Shown here: piece by piece, positions 41,101 through 50,490 of the stretch
Layout: each line of letters opens with the position of its first letter
How positions within the stretch are numbered: the first letter of the stretch is position 1
NCBI GenBank assembly: GCA_029718625.1
Contig: CM056376.1
Coordinates: 110,162,819-110,226,818, forward strand
Reading direction: 5' to 3'
Source of the DNA: Synaphobranchus kaupii
Taxonomy: Eukaryota; Chordata; Actinopteri; Anguilliformes; Synaphobranchidae
Length of the DNA: 64,000 bases
Position numbers and translations under genes: made by a program
The notes under the pieces: generated by a model
Told to the model about the DNA's origin: nothing
What the model saw: the letters and a program-made list of their open reading frames with translations, nothing else
Databases searched by the model: none

Positions 41101-44100
41101 ACTATCAGCTACACCTCATACTCCTATCAGCCACACCCCAAATTCCTATCAGCCACACCCCAAACTCAGTCAGCTGCACTCCAAACTCAGGATCAGGACT
41201 TTATACGTATAAAGTGTATGAACGTCCCTCATGAACGTCCATCCTCCTGGTTTTACTGCACGTGTGCTCACAGGATGATGAAAGTGAGAAGGCCGTGGAG
41301 ACCAAAGGTCCACGGAGGGGAAGGTCGTCAAAGACCACGACTCCGTCGCTCAGGGAAACGCGTACGTACCCCTCTGTCCCCTGCGTCTGCGCAGCCTGCC
41401 CCTCCAAAACTAGGTTATGGGGTCCTGTGACTCAGTGTACTTGTGCTGGTTTAAGTGATAGTGTGAGCTGCTTCTTTAAGCTGTTTTAGCATAGCCTTTT
41501 TAATTTCTGGAACAGGATTTAGTACTGTTGTTCTTGTCTTTGGGGGTGCCATGTCATGTGACTGGGGTCTTAAGCTAAACCGGTCCAATCAGGGCAGTGG
41601 GATCATGTGACTCCTGTTGTCATGGTAGGATCCTCGTCCCAGGAGTTGGAGGATGAAGAACTGAAGGAGCAGGAACAGGTCAGTTTTTCCAAATCTACTT
41701 CCAGGAGCCTTCGTTTCAAATATACTGGTGAACCTCATTAAGTCATCTAAGCTATCACTATGCTGAGGCTTCATAACCCCCAGAATGGGTGTAGTCAACA
41801 TGTGCTGTCAGTTACTGACTCTGAACCAATAGAATTCACTCTCCACAGCAGTAAAGTGCATCACTGAGAGCACCTGATGCCGTTTGGGGAATCCAGTTCT
41901 TTAAGCCTCTGTGTGTCATCGCTGATGCTTATCTACCAACCAGACTTACCCCATATCTGATGTAACTGACGTTACTGTCGAACTCCAAAAAACAGTTCGG
42001 TGTTCAGTTTTGTCAAAGTGAAGCCAGATGGCACTCTGCCCCTGTGTGTGCGGTAGGCACGTGCGGCCTGCTTCTTAAGGATGACTTGGTTTCACTTTCC
42101 GTTTTTGTTTTGTGGAATCAGCCTGAGAAGGAGAAGCCCGAGGATGCTCCGGTTCGTAGAGGACGAAGTTCTGCCGCCCAGGTGAAAGAGGTCAGCGAAG
42201 GTGAGTGCCTGACCGTATAAATGTAATGGGGAGCAAAGAACAGTCTGTTTATCCCTCGCACACTTTCGTGATCCAGACCACCACCCACCCCCCCCCCCCC
42301 CCCCCCCCCCCCTTTAAAATGTGCCAGGAGGTCCTGACCCACAGCGTACAGAGCCATGCTCTAGAGAAGCCTGGTGTCAGTCAGTCTGTGTGTGGAATCT
42401 TCACATTTCCGTCTTTTCATTGGTTTTCATGTGACGAGCAGCTGGCCAGCCGAAGAAAGAGGAGGAGGAGCCTAAAACAGGAAGTGCCTCTGAGGAAAAG
42501 CAAGAGGAGGTAAGCGGACAGCTCTCGTTACGCTGTAAAACCTAATAATCACCTGAAATCATTTTACTAAATTCAGTAGCCTCAAAAGAAAAAGAAATGG
42601 AGTCGTAACTGATGTCACAATTATAAGAGAAAATAGTGCGACTTAAAAGGCAAGTAAATATATCAACAGATTAAGCTGCCCTACTGAAATGGTTCTAGGT
42701 AGTCAGTTTTCTGGGGAAAAAAACCCGTAGCCGCACCGTCTCCTGTGTGCAGACTGATACACTCTGCATGCTATCTGCTTGCCTGGAGCACAACAGTGTA
42801 GATCAGCTGCCATTGCCCATAACTGTCTGTCTGTGTGAAGGAAGGGTAAAGCCCTGATTTTTGAGGTGGGGTAATTCCATCTCTAAAGTGAACGAGCATG
42901 ACACCCACTATCACAGATCGTCCTGAGAAGAGCTCTAGGAGTAAGAAAGGAATAATATTAGCATCCCTGAAGCATTATTTTGTTGAAAAATTATTTGGTT
43001 TAAGGAAAATGTTGCTAATTGATTACATCCAGATAGAACCTTTTCATGCTGTAGGAATCCTATAATATTGATTTAATATAGTTCTCAATATCCATCTTCC
43101 CTGATAATGTTTCAGACATGAGGAATCCATATAAATTGTCAAAATACACCCAAGGACCCCACAAACGAAAATGTGGTCGTACAATTTGTGCTGCTGATGT
43201 TTCTGGTTGGACTTTCAATCAATGCTGAATAACAGATAGTTGAAATGACGCCATCTTGTGGTCAAAATGTGGTAGTACTATGTAATATACAAGGATATGA
43301 GATGGCCAACTTCAAACACTAATTAAACTTTGTGGGACGATTTAACCGTCACCATTTTCACTGTGCGTATTTATAAATATATGAAGAAACGATAATCCAA
43401 GCCACAGCTTCTCATGTGTTGTCCCACATAGAGAACTTGCATTCTGTGCTGTGTATAAGGGTGGGATTGTAGTACGGTTTGGGGGGTCCTTGGGTCTATT
43501 TTGACAATTTGCTCATGTCTGAAACATTATCGGGGAAGATTTTGGTGCAAATCGGATATTGAGAACTATATTAAATAAATATTGTATGATTCCTATGTCA
43601 TTAAAAGGTTCTATCTGGATGTAATCAATTAGCAACATTTCTCTTAAACCAAATAATGTTTCCACAAAATAAGGTTTCAGGGATGCTAATCTTACTCCTT
43701 TCTTATCCCTAAAGCACTTTTTGGAACAATATGTGATGGTGGGTGTCGAAATCCACTTTTCTGTGTCTGATTCGTATGGAATTACTCTGTGGTTAGTAAA
43801 GAACATGCAGTGTTGAAAAGTAGATGTCCTTCCTCTGCCTCAGAAAAAGGAAGATGAGAAGAGCGATCAGAAGAAAGTTGGTCGCCGGGGTAGACCTGGC
43901 AAAGCCCCGCCTCAAGGACATGCCCATTCAGGTGAGCGTGTGAGCGTGTGAGAGTGAGAGTGTGAGCGTGTGAGAGTGTGAGAGTGTGAGAGTGTGAGAG
44001 TGTGAGCGTGTGAGCGTGTGAGAGTGTGAGAGTGTGAGAGTGTGAGAGTGTGAGCGTGTGAGACTGTGAGAGTGTGAGCGTGTGAGAGTGTGATGAGAGT

Positions 44101-44665
44101 GTGAGAGTGTGATGAGAGTGTGAGCGTGTGATGAGAGTGTGAGCGTGTGAGAGTGTGAGCGTGTGAGAGTGTGAGCGTGTGAGAGTGTGAGAGTGTGAGA
44201 GTGTGAGCGTGTGAGCGTGTGAGAGTGTGAGCGTGTGAGCGTGTGAGAGGAGAGAGTGTGAGAGAGTGTATGAGAGAGTGAGTGAGAGTGAGTGAGATTG
44301 AGTGAGAGAGAGTGAGAGAGAGTGAGAGAGAGTGAGAGAGAGTGAGAGAGAGTGTGAGAGAGTGTGAGAGAGTGAGAGAGAGTGAGAGAGAGTGAGAGAG
44401 AGTGAGAGAGAGTGAGAGAGAGTGAGAGAGAGTGAGAGAGTGTGTGAGAGTGTGTGAGAGTGTGTGAGAGTGTGTGAGAGTGTGTGAGAGTGTGTGAGAG
44501 TGTGTGAGAGTGTGTGAGAGAGTGTGAGAGAGTGTGAGAGAGTGTGAGAGAGTGTGAGAGAGTCTCCCATGTTGTCTGTTCTCTGCAGAAGAGACCTCGG
44601 AGCAAAGCGGAGAAAAGGGGGATGGAGAAAGCTGTGACTCCAAAGAAACCAATGATACTTGTGAG

Positions 44666-44702
<37 letters not shown>

Positions 44703-47700
44703 GCATTGTCACTCATAACACACAGCCATATGCAGTGCAGTTAAAAAGCATTTGGACAGTTACACATTTTTGTCATCTTGTTTTGGCTCTGTACTCCAGC
44801 ACATTGGATTTGAAATGGAACAGTTAAAGTGTAGACTTTCAACTTTAATTTGAGGGTGTTTACATCCATATCGGGTGAACCGTGTAGAAATCTGAAGATT
44901 TACTTAATCTAGCCCACCCCAATTCCCATAAAGATCCATTCAAATGCAGAGAGGTTATAGTATTGCTTGTAAGATTACCTGAAAATAAGATATCAAGAGT
45001 CTTTTGATGGTGTTGGGTCACAGACATCAGGAAGTCATGGCATACAAAGGATATGCAACCAAATATTAATTATGACTTTATGTAAGTTTTTTTTAAATTT
45101 GTCCAATTACTTTTGGTCCTATAAAATGGGGGGCTATGTATAAAAATGGCTACAATTGCTACACAGTTCACCTGATATGGATGTAAATACCCTCAAATGA
45201 AAGCTGAAGGTCTGTGCTTTAACCTCATAGTCACCGTTCCATTTCAAGTCCAATGTGCTGGAGTACAGAGCCATAACATCAAAAAATGTATCAATATCCA
45301 AATACCTTTGGACTGCACTGTATTGCAATATATTCAGATCATACAGACCATCCGATGCAGAAAGTGCCATGACATGAAATTAAAACCCATCAAATAGTTT
45401 TTTCTGGTGGGTGAAATTGTCGGTTGTGGCCCGACTTCACATTTTTCCAGTGAATTCAGGAAAAGAAAAAAAAGCCCAAAATGAACTGTTGCATTTTAGA
45501 TCAGAATTTCCTATTTGAATTCTAAATGTGGTCTTTGTTTGCAATTGTACTGTTTTACGTTTGGTTTTCAGAAGTGGCTGGTAAGGAATCCGAGTGGCTA
45601 GTAGAAATTTGTATCTACGAGCCGCAGGCCCCCACCTGTGCGGAATTGTACATTCAGATATTCTGACCTATAGGAACGTGATGCACGTATACGCTAATCT
45701 ACAGGCAAAGGTGTTGTTGCTAATGGTGGCTTTCTCTCAGGTAAGCCTGTTCTGAAGAGGAAGAGGAGTGAGGACCAGGAGGACTCGATGGAGGTGATGT
45801 CTCTCTGTGGTGCTCGGGCCTCTCAGTTTAAATGCAGTTTCAGCCTGATGTTGAATGACTGTCTCATGATTGGTTGTGTACCATTTGTTCCGGCTCATGA
45901 TTGGTTGTGTGCCATTTTTTCCGGCTCATGATTGGTTGTGTACCGTTTGTTCCGGAAGGCCCAGCCCGAGGAGGGAGAGGGGAAGGATGATGGCACAAAG
46001 AGGCGGATTTGTCTCCCACGAGACGACAGCTGTAAGAACAGCGTCCTTTACTTACCTGTTTTATAACACAATACTGGTGAATCTGTCCAGTATAGCAATA
46101 TCACTTCACTTGTCCCCTATCACAATATCACTTAATGTGTCCCCTATCACAATATCACTGCATTGTTCCCCTATCACAGTATCACTTCACTTGTCCCCTA
46201 TCCCAGTATCACTTAATGTGTCCCCTATCACAATATCACTTCACTTGTTCCCTATCACAATATAACTCCACTTGTTCCCCTATCACAATATAACTTCACT
46301 TGTTCCCTATCATAATATATCTTCACTTGTTCCCTATCACAATATAACTCCACTTGTCCTGTATTGTATTGTAATGACTGTTTGACTCTCTCTTTTTCTG
46401 TAGTGAGTCAGTCAGATGGCCAGGAGGATGTAAAAGAAGAGAGCTCCAATGATAACGTAAGTCGTGCTTTTCACTCAAGAGCATAAATGCCTGCATAGAA
46501 GAGTGTGCAAGCGGTAAGACAGAGGAATGAATGGAGAGAAATCTGTATTTTCGGTTTGTGTGTCTCAGGATGAGGACAGAAATCAGCCTCAGAAAAACAA
46601 GGTCACACGGAGGGGAAGGTCTTCCAAAGGAGGCGGGGCCATGGGGGAGGAGTCAGGTATGATGGGAGTGGCTGCTGGAAGGTGTGTGGGAGGAGTCATG
46701 TGGGAAGGAAGTTATAGGAGGAGCCTATAACTGCGTAGTAGGTGGAGTAAAACGTGGTGGACGAGGCCAATGGATGGATATATTGGGCCGTGTTCGAATC
46801 AGCACTCTTCCACACTGTTGAGTAGCCTTGGTGAGTAGATAGGGTGAGAAAGTCGTAGAGTACGCAACATTTTTTCTAATTGCAGTATACTTCAAACACC
46901 CGGATGACACACTTACTTCCGGGGTTTCACTGAGTACATTCTGAAGCACACTTCAAGAAGTACACAAACATTTTGGTCACATGAATATGACGTAAAGCTT
47001 TTAAAAAAATGAGGTGCAGCTTCGCTTACGTTTTCCTTCAAATACAACAAAAACAAGTGACATGGCAGCGCAAGAGTAGGGCACAGGGTTGCCAGATCTT
47101 GTAACTTTCCAGCCAAATGGCGACTCAAAACTATCCCAAATTATAGGCTATTTTTAACCGAAACCAATGTATTTTAAATAGAAATCATCATGTTTTTACT
47201 TTTTAAAATAAGTGCGTTCTTTGCGACTTTTAATTTTTACCCATGACTGCACTTTGAAAGTATCCCAATTTAGCTGTAAAACCGCGGACATGGCAACACT
47301 GGTGGGACGTCTTATGACCTGCTTACGACACTTCCACAGTGCAGTTGGAAAATAGTATGGCGGATATTTTTTGCGGACTGCTAAACAGTGCACATTAAAC
47401 AGCACACTTCTGCCAGTGCACTGTAAGAAGGAGACAGGGCGCAGTAGATAGGGCTCTGACTCGGACACAGCCTTGGAGTTATACCTGTACGATGGAGGAT
47501 ATGAGAGTAGGTTGAGGGAGAGGGATAATGTGGGTGGAGTAGCAGGGCATTTAAGAGGAGCCCAGGAATAATTTAGCAGTTTGTACTCGTTGGCTGAAAT
47601 GTTTTTTTTTTTTTTTTCTTTCTTTGAAATTGTCCATTGAGAAACTCAAAATTTATTTAAAAAAATCAAGATTGACTGATGTCCTTGACCGTGTGTTTCA

Positions 47701-49877
47701 CAGAAAAGACAACATCTGAGAAGAAAGAACAGAAGTCCGAGGACACAGAGGAGGAGCAGCTGGAGGGAGAGGAGAGTGAGGAAGAGGAGGGGGAGGAGGA
47801 GACTAAGATAAGAGCCACAACGCGTTCTGCATCACGTCTGGAGGCTGAGAGGTAGCGCTGAGAATGTCACCCTGACATCTAAGAAACCTTTATTTATTTA
47901 TATTATAAATATATGTGTGTGTGCATATGTATAGATCTATCACATAATCCATATAGTTATAACTGATGCAACACAAAATGAACTGGAAGACGAGCATTTA
48001 CACAGTGACTATAGGTCTTCACGGGTCCAAAAAGTGGGACTCGTTCCGAAATGGACCCAAACCCGACCCGCATAAATAATTTTTCAAAAAAACAAAGACC
48101 CGCTCCAAAATGGAACCGAAGACAGTCGGACCTGTTCAGAAATTGACCCAAGGAAATTTGGACCCGTTCCGAAATAGACCCAAGGACAGTCGTGAATGAG
48201 GGAGATAATGATTGTGCGGTAGACCTGGCTCTGGTCAGGAAACACAGTGCGCCATCATTAGGCTAAATGACATACTGATACCGTGATGATGAGTGAATCA
48301 TATTATCAGAGATCTCGGGCAGAGGGTAGCTAACTAGCTGTTTATGTAGCTAGTTTAATATCAATGAAACTCATTTTTAAAATGTCAGCTGCGTTTCAAT
48401 AGCCTATATGCATTCTAGAAAAATTTGTAGCCTAAATCAACCCATCTCATGCCATTTAACTGTCGGACAACGACACTGCTCACACACATGCGTCATTTTA
48501 CCGACTGTTAGGCTATATTATTATGTGTATTGTGTCTAGCTTGCAATTTCATTTTCATAATTTCATAAAAGTTCATCCTGCTAGGCCTATTTCAAAGGAT
48601 GAAAATAAAGAATTGTTTTCACAACGAATGCATCACAAAAAGGCGGTGTTTAACAGAATGTACCCTACAACACAGCGGCCTATGCCGTCTCTATGAAAAA
48701 ATATAGGCTATTGGGTTATAACAATAGGCTAATAAAAAAAGCAACCAAGCGAATGATAGCCTATTAAAATCAAAGTTTACAAAACGATATGTGCAATGCG
48801 GTTATGCTACTGTAAGCAAATTTACGGAGGTTCCAAACGTGCGCGGATGAAGAATCTGTTCATAATTGGCCTACCTTTCGGGCTTTCACACACTGTTTTG
48901 GCACAGAGCTGCCAAACGCCGTGCTAGAAGTCCTCCTGGGTGTAAGACGTGTTCGGTAAATCGGTTACAAAATAGTGTGGCTTTCACACAAAATGTTTAT
49001 TTGTCATTGTGAAGCAGCTGCCATTTCCAATAGCCTACGCAGTGCTGATAATCTGTGTGTGTGCAGCAACAATATGAACATACCCACTGAGCAAAAACAA
49101 AGACCACATAATTAAAAGAACTGGCTAAAAAAACACAATAGGCTAACTATGAAGTTACGTGCTTAGACCCGTTTTCCATTTATGTTTGGTTTTACTACAG
49201 CTAGGCTTTAGCCTACATTCCAGAGAAGTGAATTGCGTCCAAAGAGAGAATTCACTCTTGAATCAGCCAATTATTTACGTAAAACAACATTAGAAATACA
49301 ATCCAGCAGTGGGACAAAAAAATGTAGCTAAATGTCCGTTGGGAAGCGCTGGGCGGATGGATTGGACATCACACGCTGATCACAGCTTTGGGCCGAGGGC
49401 AGAGGCACACAACTGGACACGCGCTCGAGACGCTAACCACGCTTTTAAATGTTTTATATTTATGATTTTTTTAAAAAAAGAATTAGAAATGTATATTAAT
49501 AAAAACAGGTTGGGTCCCGTGGCCATTACTTCAGTTCCAACCCGTACCTGAGAGATGAGTCAGAGCCGTGGACCCAAACCCGCTCAGGGCTCAGGCCCGA
49601 CCTCTAACATGGACCCGTGAAGACCTCTAACAGTGACACACAAAGTTACCCTTAAAGGATGGTATTAGAAACAATTTGGTGTGATTTAACATGATTTATC
49701 AGTATATACAGTACTGTGTACATTTGATCTGTGCTCGGATCTGTACCTGGCTGTAGAGTAACTTCTTTTCTGATTTAATTCTGTTTTACCCCAGGAATAA
49801 GCCCAGTAAACCCTCTACGCGCGCCTTGAGTAAACTCAGCGGGAAAGAGGAGACCGGTTCAACCACACGGTATGGAC

Positions 49878-49917
<40 letters not shown>

Positions 49918-49963
49918 TGTGTGTGTGTCTGTGTGTGTGGGGAGGGGGGAAGGGAGTATTTGG

Positions 49964-49996
<33 letters not shown>

Positions 49997-50060
49997 TGTG
50001 TGTGTGTCTGTGTATGTGTCTGTGTATGTGTGTGTGGGGAGGGGGGAAGGGAGTATTTGG

Positions 50061-50099
<39 letters not shown>

Positions 50100-50113
50100 T
50101 TTGTTTGTTTGTT

Positions 50114-50193
<80 letters not shown>

Positions 50194-50490
50194 TGTGGGG
50201 GGGGGGGGTGGTATTTGTTTGTGTGTGTGTGTGGGTGTTTGGTTTTGTGTGTGTGTGTGTTGTGTGTGCGTGCGTGTCAGAGGTGCGTAATGCGTAACAC
50301 TGTACTCTCTCTTTTTCTCTCTCCCTCCCTTCCTCCTCTCTCTCTCTCTCTCTCTCTCTCTAGTGGGGGACGAGGGCCGGTGTCCCAGACAGGGAAGGGG
50401 TGGCGTAAACGTGAGCCCAGCCCCCCCACCCCACGCACACGGGGGGGCCAGAAATTAGAGGAGCCCCCGGCCAAGAGGGGCAAGCGCTGA
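28186..50490 (+). CDS. bod1l1: BOD1-like 1, complete 35-exon coding region (1723 residues)
   Basis: Exons 28186-28302, 28975-29099, 29433-29623, 29867-30409, 30878-31027, 32346-32518, 32698-32794, 33717-33846, 33970-34030, 34469-36164, 36687-36760, 37629-37701, 37963-38024, 38224-38305, 38559-38654, 38938-38984, 39286-39361, 39628-39668, 40058-40133, 40297-40355, 40692-40773, 40877-40935, 41274-41361, 41629-41678, 42122-42200, 42442-42509, 43844-43931, 44589-44660, 45741-45793, 45959-46031, 46404-46456, 46569-46656, 47704-47851, 49795-49869, 50364-50490. All are GT-AG with agreeing phases, totalling 5172 nt. Mammalian BOD1L1 (about 3050 residues) protects damaged replication forks with SETD1A, RIF1 and RAD51. 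This copy is shorter, mainly in the central exon, but has more small C-terminal exons. The acidic/basic tail ending PAKRGKR matches the family. Small-exon boundaries are inferred from splice motifs and phase only. Confidence 0.93.
28489..28619 (+). mobile_element. SINE 3' fragment in bod1l1 intron 1
   Basis: Contains tcagtatatatccagctgta and gtcgctctggataagagcgt then ctgctaaatgtctgtaatgt, the same tail as the SINE at 11860-12030, without the tRNA-like head. Confidence 0.7.
29867..34030 (+). CDS. bod1l1: bod1l1 exons 4-9: acidic linker and conserved motif blocks
   Basis: Exon 4 (29867-30409) has [17 protein letters not shown], then a long glutamate-rich run. Exon 5 (30878-31027) has [20 protein letters not shown] and EEGEITSE. 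Exon 6 (32346-32518) has [20 protein letters not shown] and VEQRRRSV. Exon 7 (32698-32794) has [20 protein letters not shown]. Exon 8 (33717-33846) has [17 protein letters not shown]. Exon 9 (33970-34030) is short and charged. All of these blocks occur in the same order in vertebrate BOD1L1. Introns 5 and 7 carry minisatellites. Confidence 0.92.
31040..31860. repeat. Minisatellite of 31-bp units in bod1l1 intron 5
   Basis: About 25 copies of a unit containing cctacacctgcacacatact and gtttacactga, with C/T and A/G variants and a few truncated units. The open frames through it are artefacts. It starts about 12 bp after the exon 5 donor. Confidence 0.95.
32148..32325. repeat. Tandem 46-bp repeats before bod1l1 exon 6
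   Basis: Four copies of a unit with gttatggaagggagatgaca and gcaggtcctctcactgtgag, ending 20 bp upstream of the exon 6 acceptor. Units contain internal gtgagt words. Confidence 0.9.
33104..33665. repeat. Minisatellite of 30-bp units in bod1l1 intron 7
   Basis: About 19 copies of ggtaccaggtgcagtgctgt followed by gtgctcattg or gtgctcgtta. Units fall into two or three interspersed types. Because 30 is divisible by three, long open frames of 10-residue repeats exist on both strands. None has a domain or the right splice context. Confidence 0.96.
34469..36164 (+). CDS. bod1l1: bod1l1 exon 10: large charged, disordered exon
   Basis: A 1696-nt exon (residues about 530-1095) of K/E/R/S-rich low-complexity sequence with GRGRPSK near its start (an AT-hook-like core), many R-S and K-E clusters, and a second copy of DGLSDIT (in [20 protein letters not shown]). 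The equivalent human exon is roughly three times longer, and its serine/threonine-rich central repeats are absent here. The acceptor is ctctcaagcag and the donor gcag then gtaatg. Reading past the donor meets a stop at 36230-36232. Confidence 0.9.
36687..38984 (+). CDS. bod1l1: bod1l1 exons 11-16: small linker exons
   Basis: Exons 36687-36760, 37629-37701, 37963-38024, 38224-38305, 38559-38654 and 38938-38984 have phases 1-0, 0-1, 1-0, 0-1, 1-1 and 1-0. They encode acidic, low-complexity sequence with no recognised domain. The acceptor of 38224 is a tandem CAGCAG, so a one-residue alternative (38227) is possible. These are the least conserved exons, so boundaries rest on splice motifs and frame only. 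Confidence 0.7.
37093..37536. mobile_element. Inverted-repeat element, family 'AGGGCTGTG', copy 2
   Basis: Starts agggctgtgtccgaatcagc and ends ctgattcggacacagccct, an almost perfect inverted repeat. It lies in bod1l1 intron 11 and is shorter than copies 1 and 3. Confidence 0.8.
39286..43931 (+). CDS. bod1l1: bod1l1 exons 17-27: alternating AT-hook-like and acidic exons
   Basis: Odd members 17, 19, 21, 23, 25 and 27 (76, 76, 82, 88, 79 and 88 nt) are phase 0-1 and carry a basic core: [35 protein letters not shown] and RRGRPGK. Even members 18, 20, 22, 24 and 26 (41, 59, 59, 50 and 68 nt) are phase 1-0 and acidic or serine-rich. Each hook+acidic pair is a multiple of three (117, 135, 141, 138 and 147 nt). 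Exon 27 (GRRGRPGK) is closest to a canonical AT-hook GRP core for minor-groove binding. Mammalian BOD1L1 has, as far as I recall, only one or two such motifs near its end. Confidence 0.85.
40955..41190. repeat. Short minisatellite (about 18-22 bp units) in bod1l1 intron 22
   Basis: Repeats of tatcagctacaccccaacac and variants, about a dozen units, between exons 22 and 23. An open frame reading YQLHPKF-type repeats is an artefact. Confidence 0.85.
42868..43790. mobile_element. Fold-back element with arms of about 310 bp in bod1l1 intron 26
   Basis: The left arm (about 42868-43180: gtaattccatct, then tgattacatccagatagaac, then ccctgataatgtttcagaca) is repeated inverted in the right arm (about 43480-43790: tgtctgaaacattatcgggg, then gttctatctggatgtaatca, then atggaattac). 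About 300 bp of unrelated sequence forms the loop. There is no coding capacity. As RNA it could form a very long hairpin just before exon 27. Confidence 0.85.
43932..44565 (+). repeat. GTGAG-word minisatellite directly after the exon 27 donor
   Basis: Starting at the donor itself, the intron is about 630 bp of GTGAGAGTGTGAGC-like repeats on the sense strand. Later blocks are gagagagt and then gtgtgagagt. Every unit contains GTGAG, the first five bases of a consensus 5' splice site. Antisense open frames (SHTLTL repeats) are artefacts. Confidence 0.95.
44589..50490 (+). CDS. bod1l1: bod1l1 exons 28-35: last hook exon and conserved C-terminus
   Basis: Exons 44589-44660, 45741-45793 ([10 protein letters not shown]), 45959-46031, 46404-46456, 46569-46656 ([10 protein letters not shown]), 47704-47851 (long glutamate run, then [14 protein letters not shown]), 49795-49869 and 50364-50490. 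The final exon reads [20 protein letters not shown] then PAKRGKR and the TGA at 50488-50490. This is the conserved basic C-terminus of BOD1L1 (human ends in a similar TRGQQ-EE-P-KKAKR pattern). The donor of exon 29 (gtgatg) is weak, and the exon 30 acceptor (ttccggaag) lacks a strong pyrimidine tract. Confidence 0.85.
44731..45321. mobile_element. Tc1-like MITE in bod1l1 intron 28
   Basis: The ends tgcagtgcagttaaaaagca and, inverted, tttggactgcactgta, with TA at the borders, give inverted repeats of about 190 bp (tttacatccatatcgggtga on the left, tcacctgatatggatgtaaa on the right). The interior segment around 44905-44990 (cccaattcccataaagatcc) also occurs inverted inside the element at 19367-20159. 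Confidence 0.8.
45858..45956. repeat. Three 36-bp tandem repeats abutting the exon 30 acceptor
   Basis: Three copies of gctcatgattggttgtgtac then catttgttccg. The last copy provides the bases just before the acceptor (ttccggaag). Confidence 0.85.
46084..46370. repeat. Minisatellite of about 27-bp units in bod1l1 intron 30
   Basis: About ten copies of cctatcacaatatcacttca then cttgtcc, with length variants, between exons 30 and 31. Confidence 0.85.
46785..47473. mobile_element. Inverted-repeat element, family 'AGGGCTGTG', copy 3
   Basis: Starts gggccgtgttcgaatcagca and ends gactcggacacagcct. The interior is closely related to the 10362-11040 copy (gccaaatggcgactcaaaac and aaaccgcggacatggcaaca in both). 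It lies in bod1l1 intron 32. Confidence 0.8.
48013..49626. mobile_element. Non-autonomous DNA element of 1.6 kb in bod1l1 intron 33
   Basis: The left end aggtcttcacgggtccaaaa and the right end catggacccgtgaagacct are inverted repeats. Sub-terminal regions repeat tggacccaaacccg-type words. No long open frame remains. Probably hAT-like. Confidence 0.7.
49870..50200. repeat. GT-rich compound microsatellite after bod1l1 exon 34
   Basis: GT runs are broken by two copies of a ggggaggggggaagggagta segment. The tract begins within 15 bp of the exon 34 donor. A CT tract (50331-50361) forms the polypyrimidine tract of exon 35. Confidence 0.95.

Noticed and set aside
43782..44712. Antisense open frames of 225-305 codons (SHTLTL-type repeats)
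   Set aside because: They are the reverse strand of the GTGAG minisatellite in bod1l1 intron 27. No start, splice or domain evidence.
49826..50297. Cysteine-valine repeat open frames
   Set aside because: Pure translation of GT microsatellite in intron 34.
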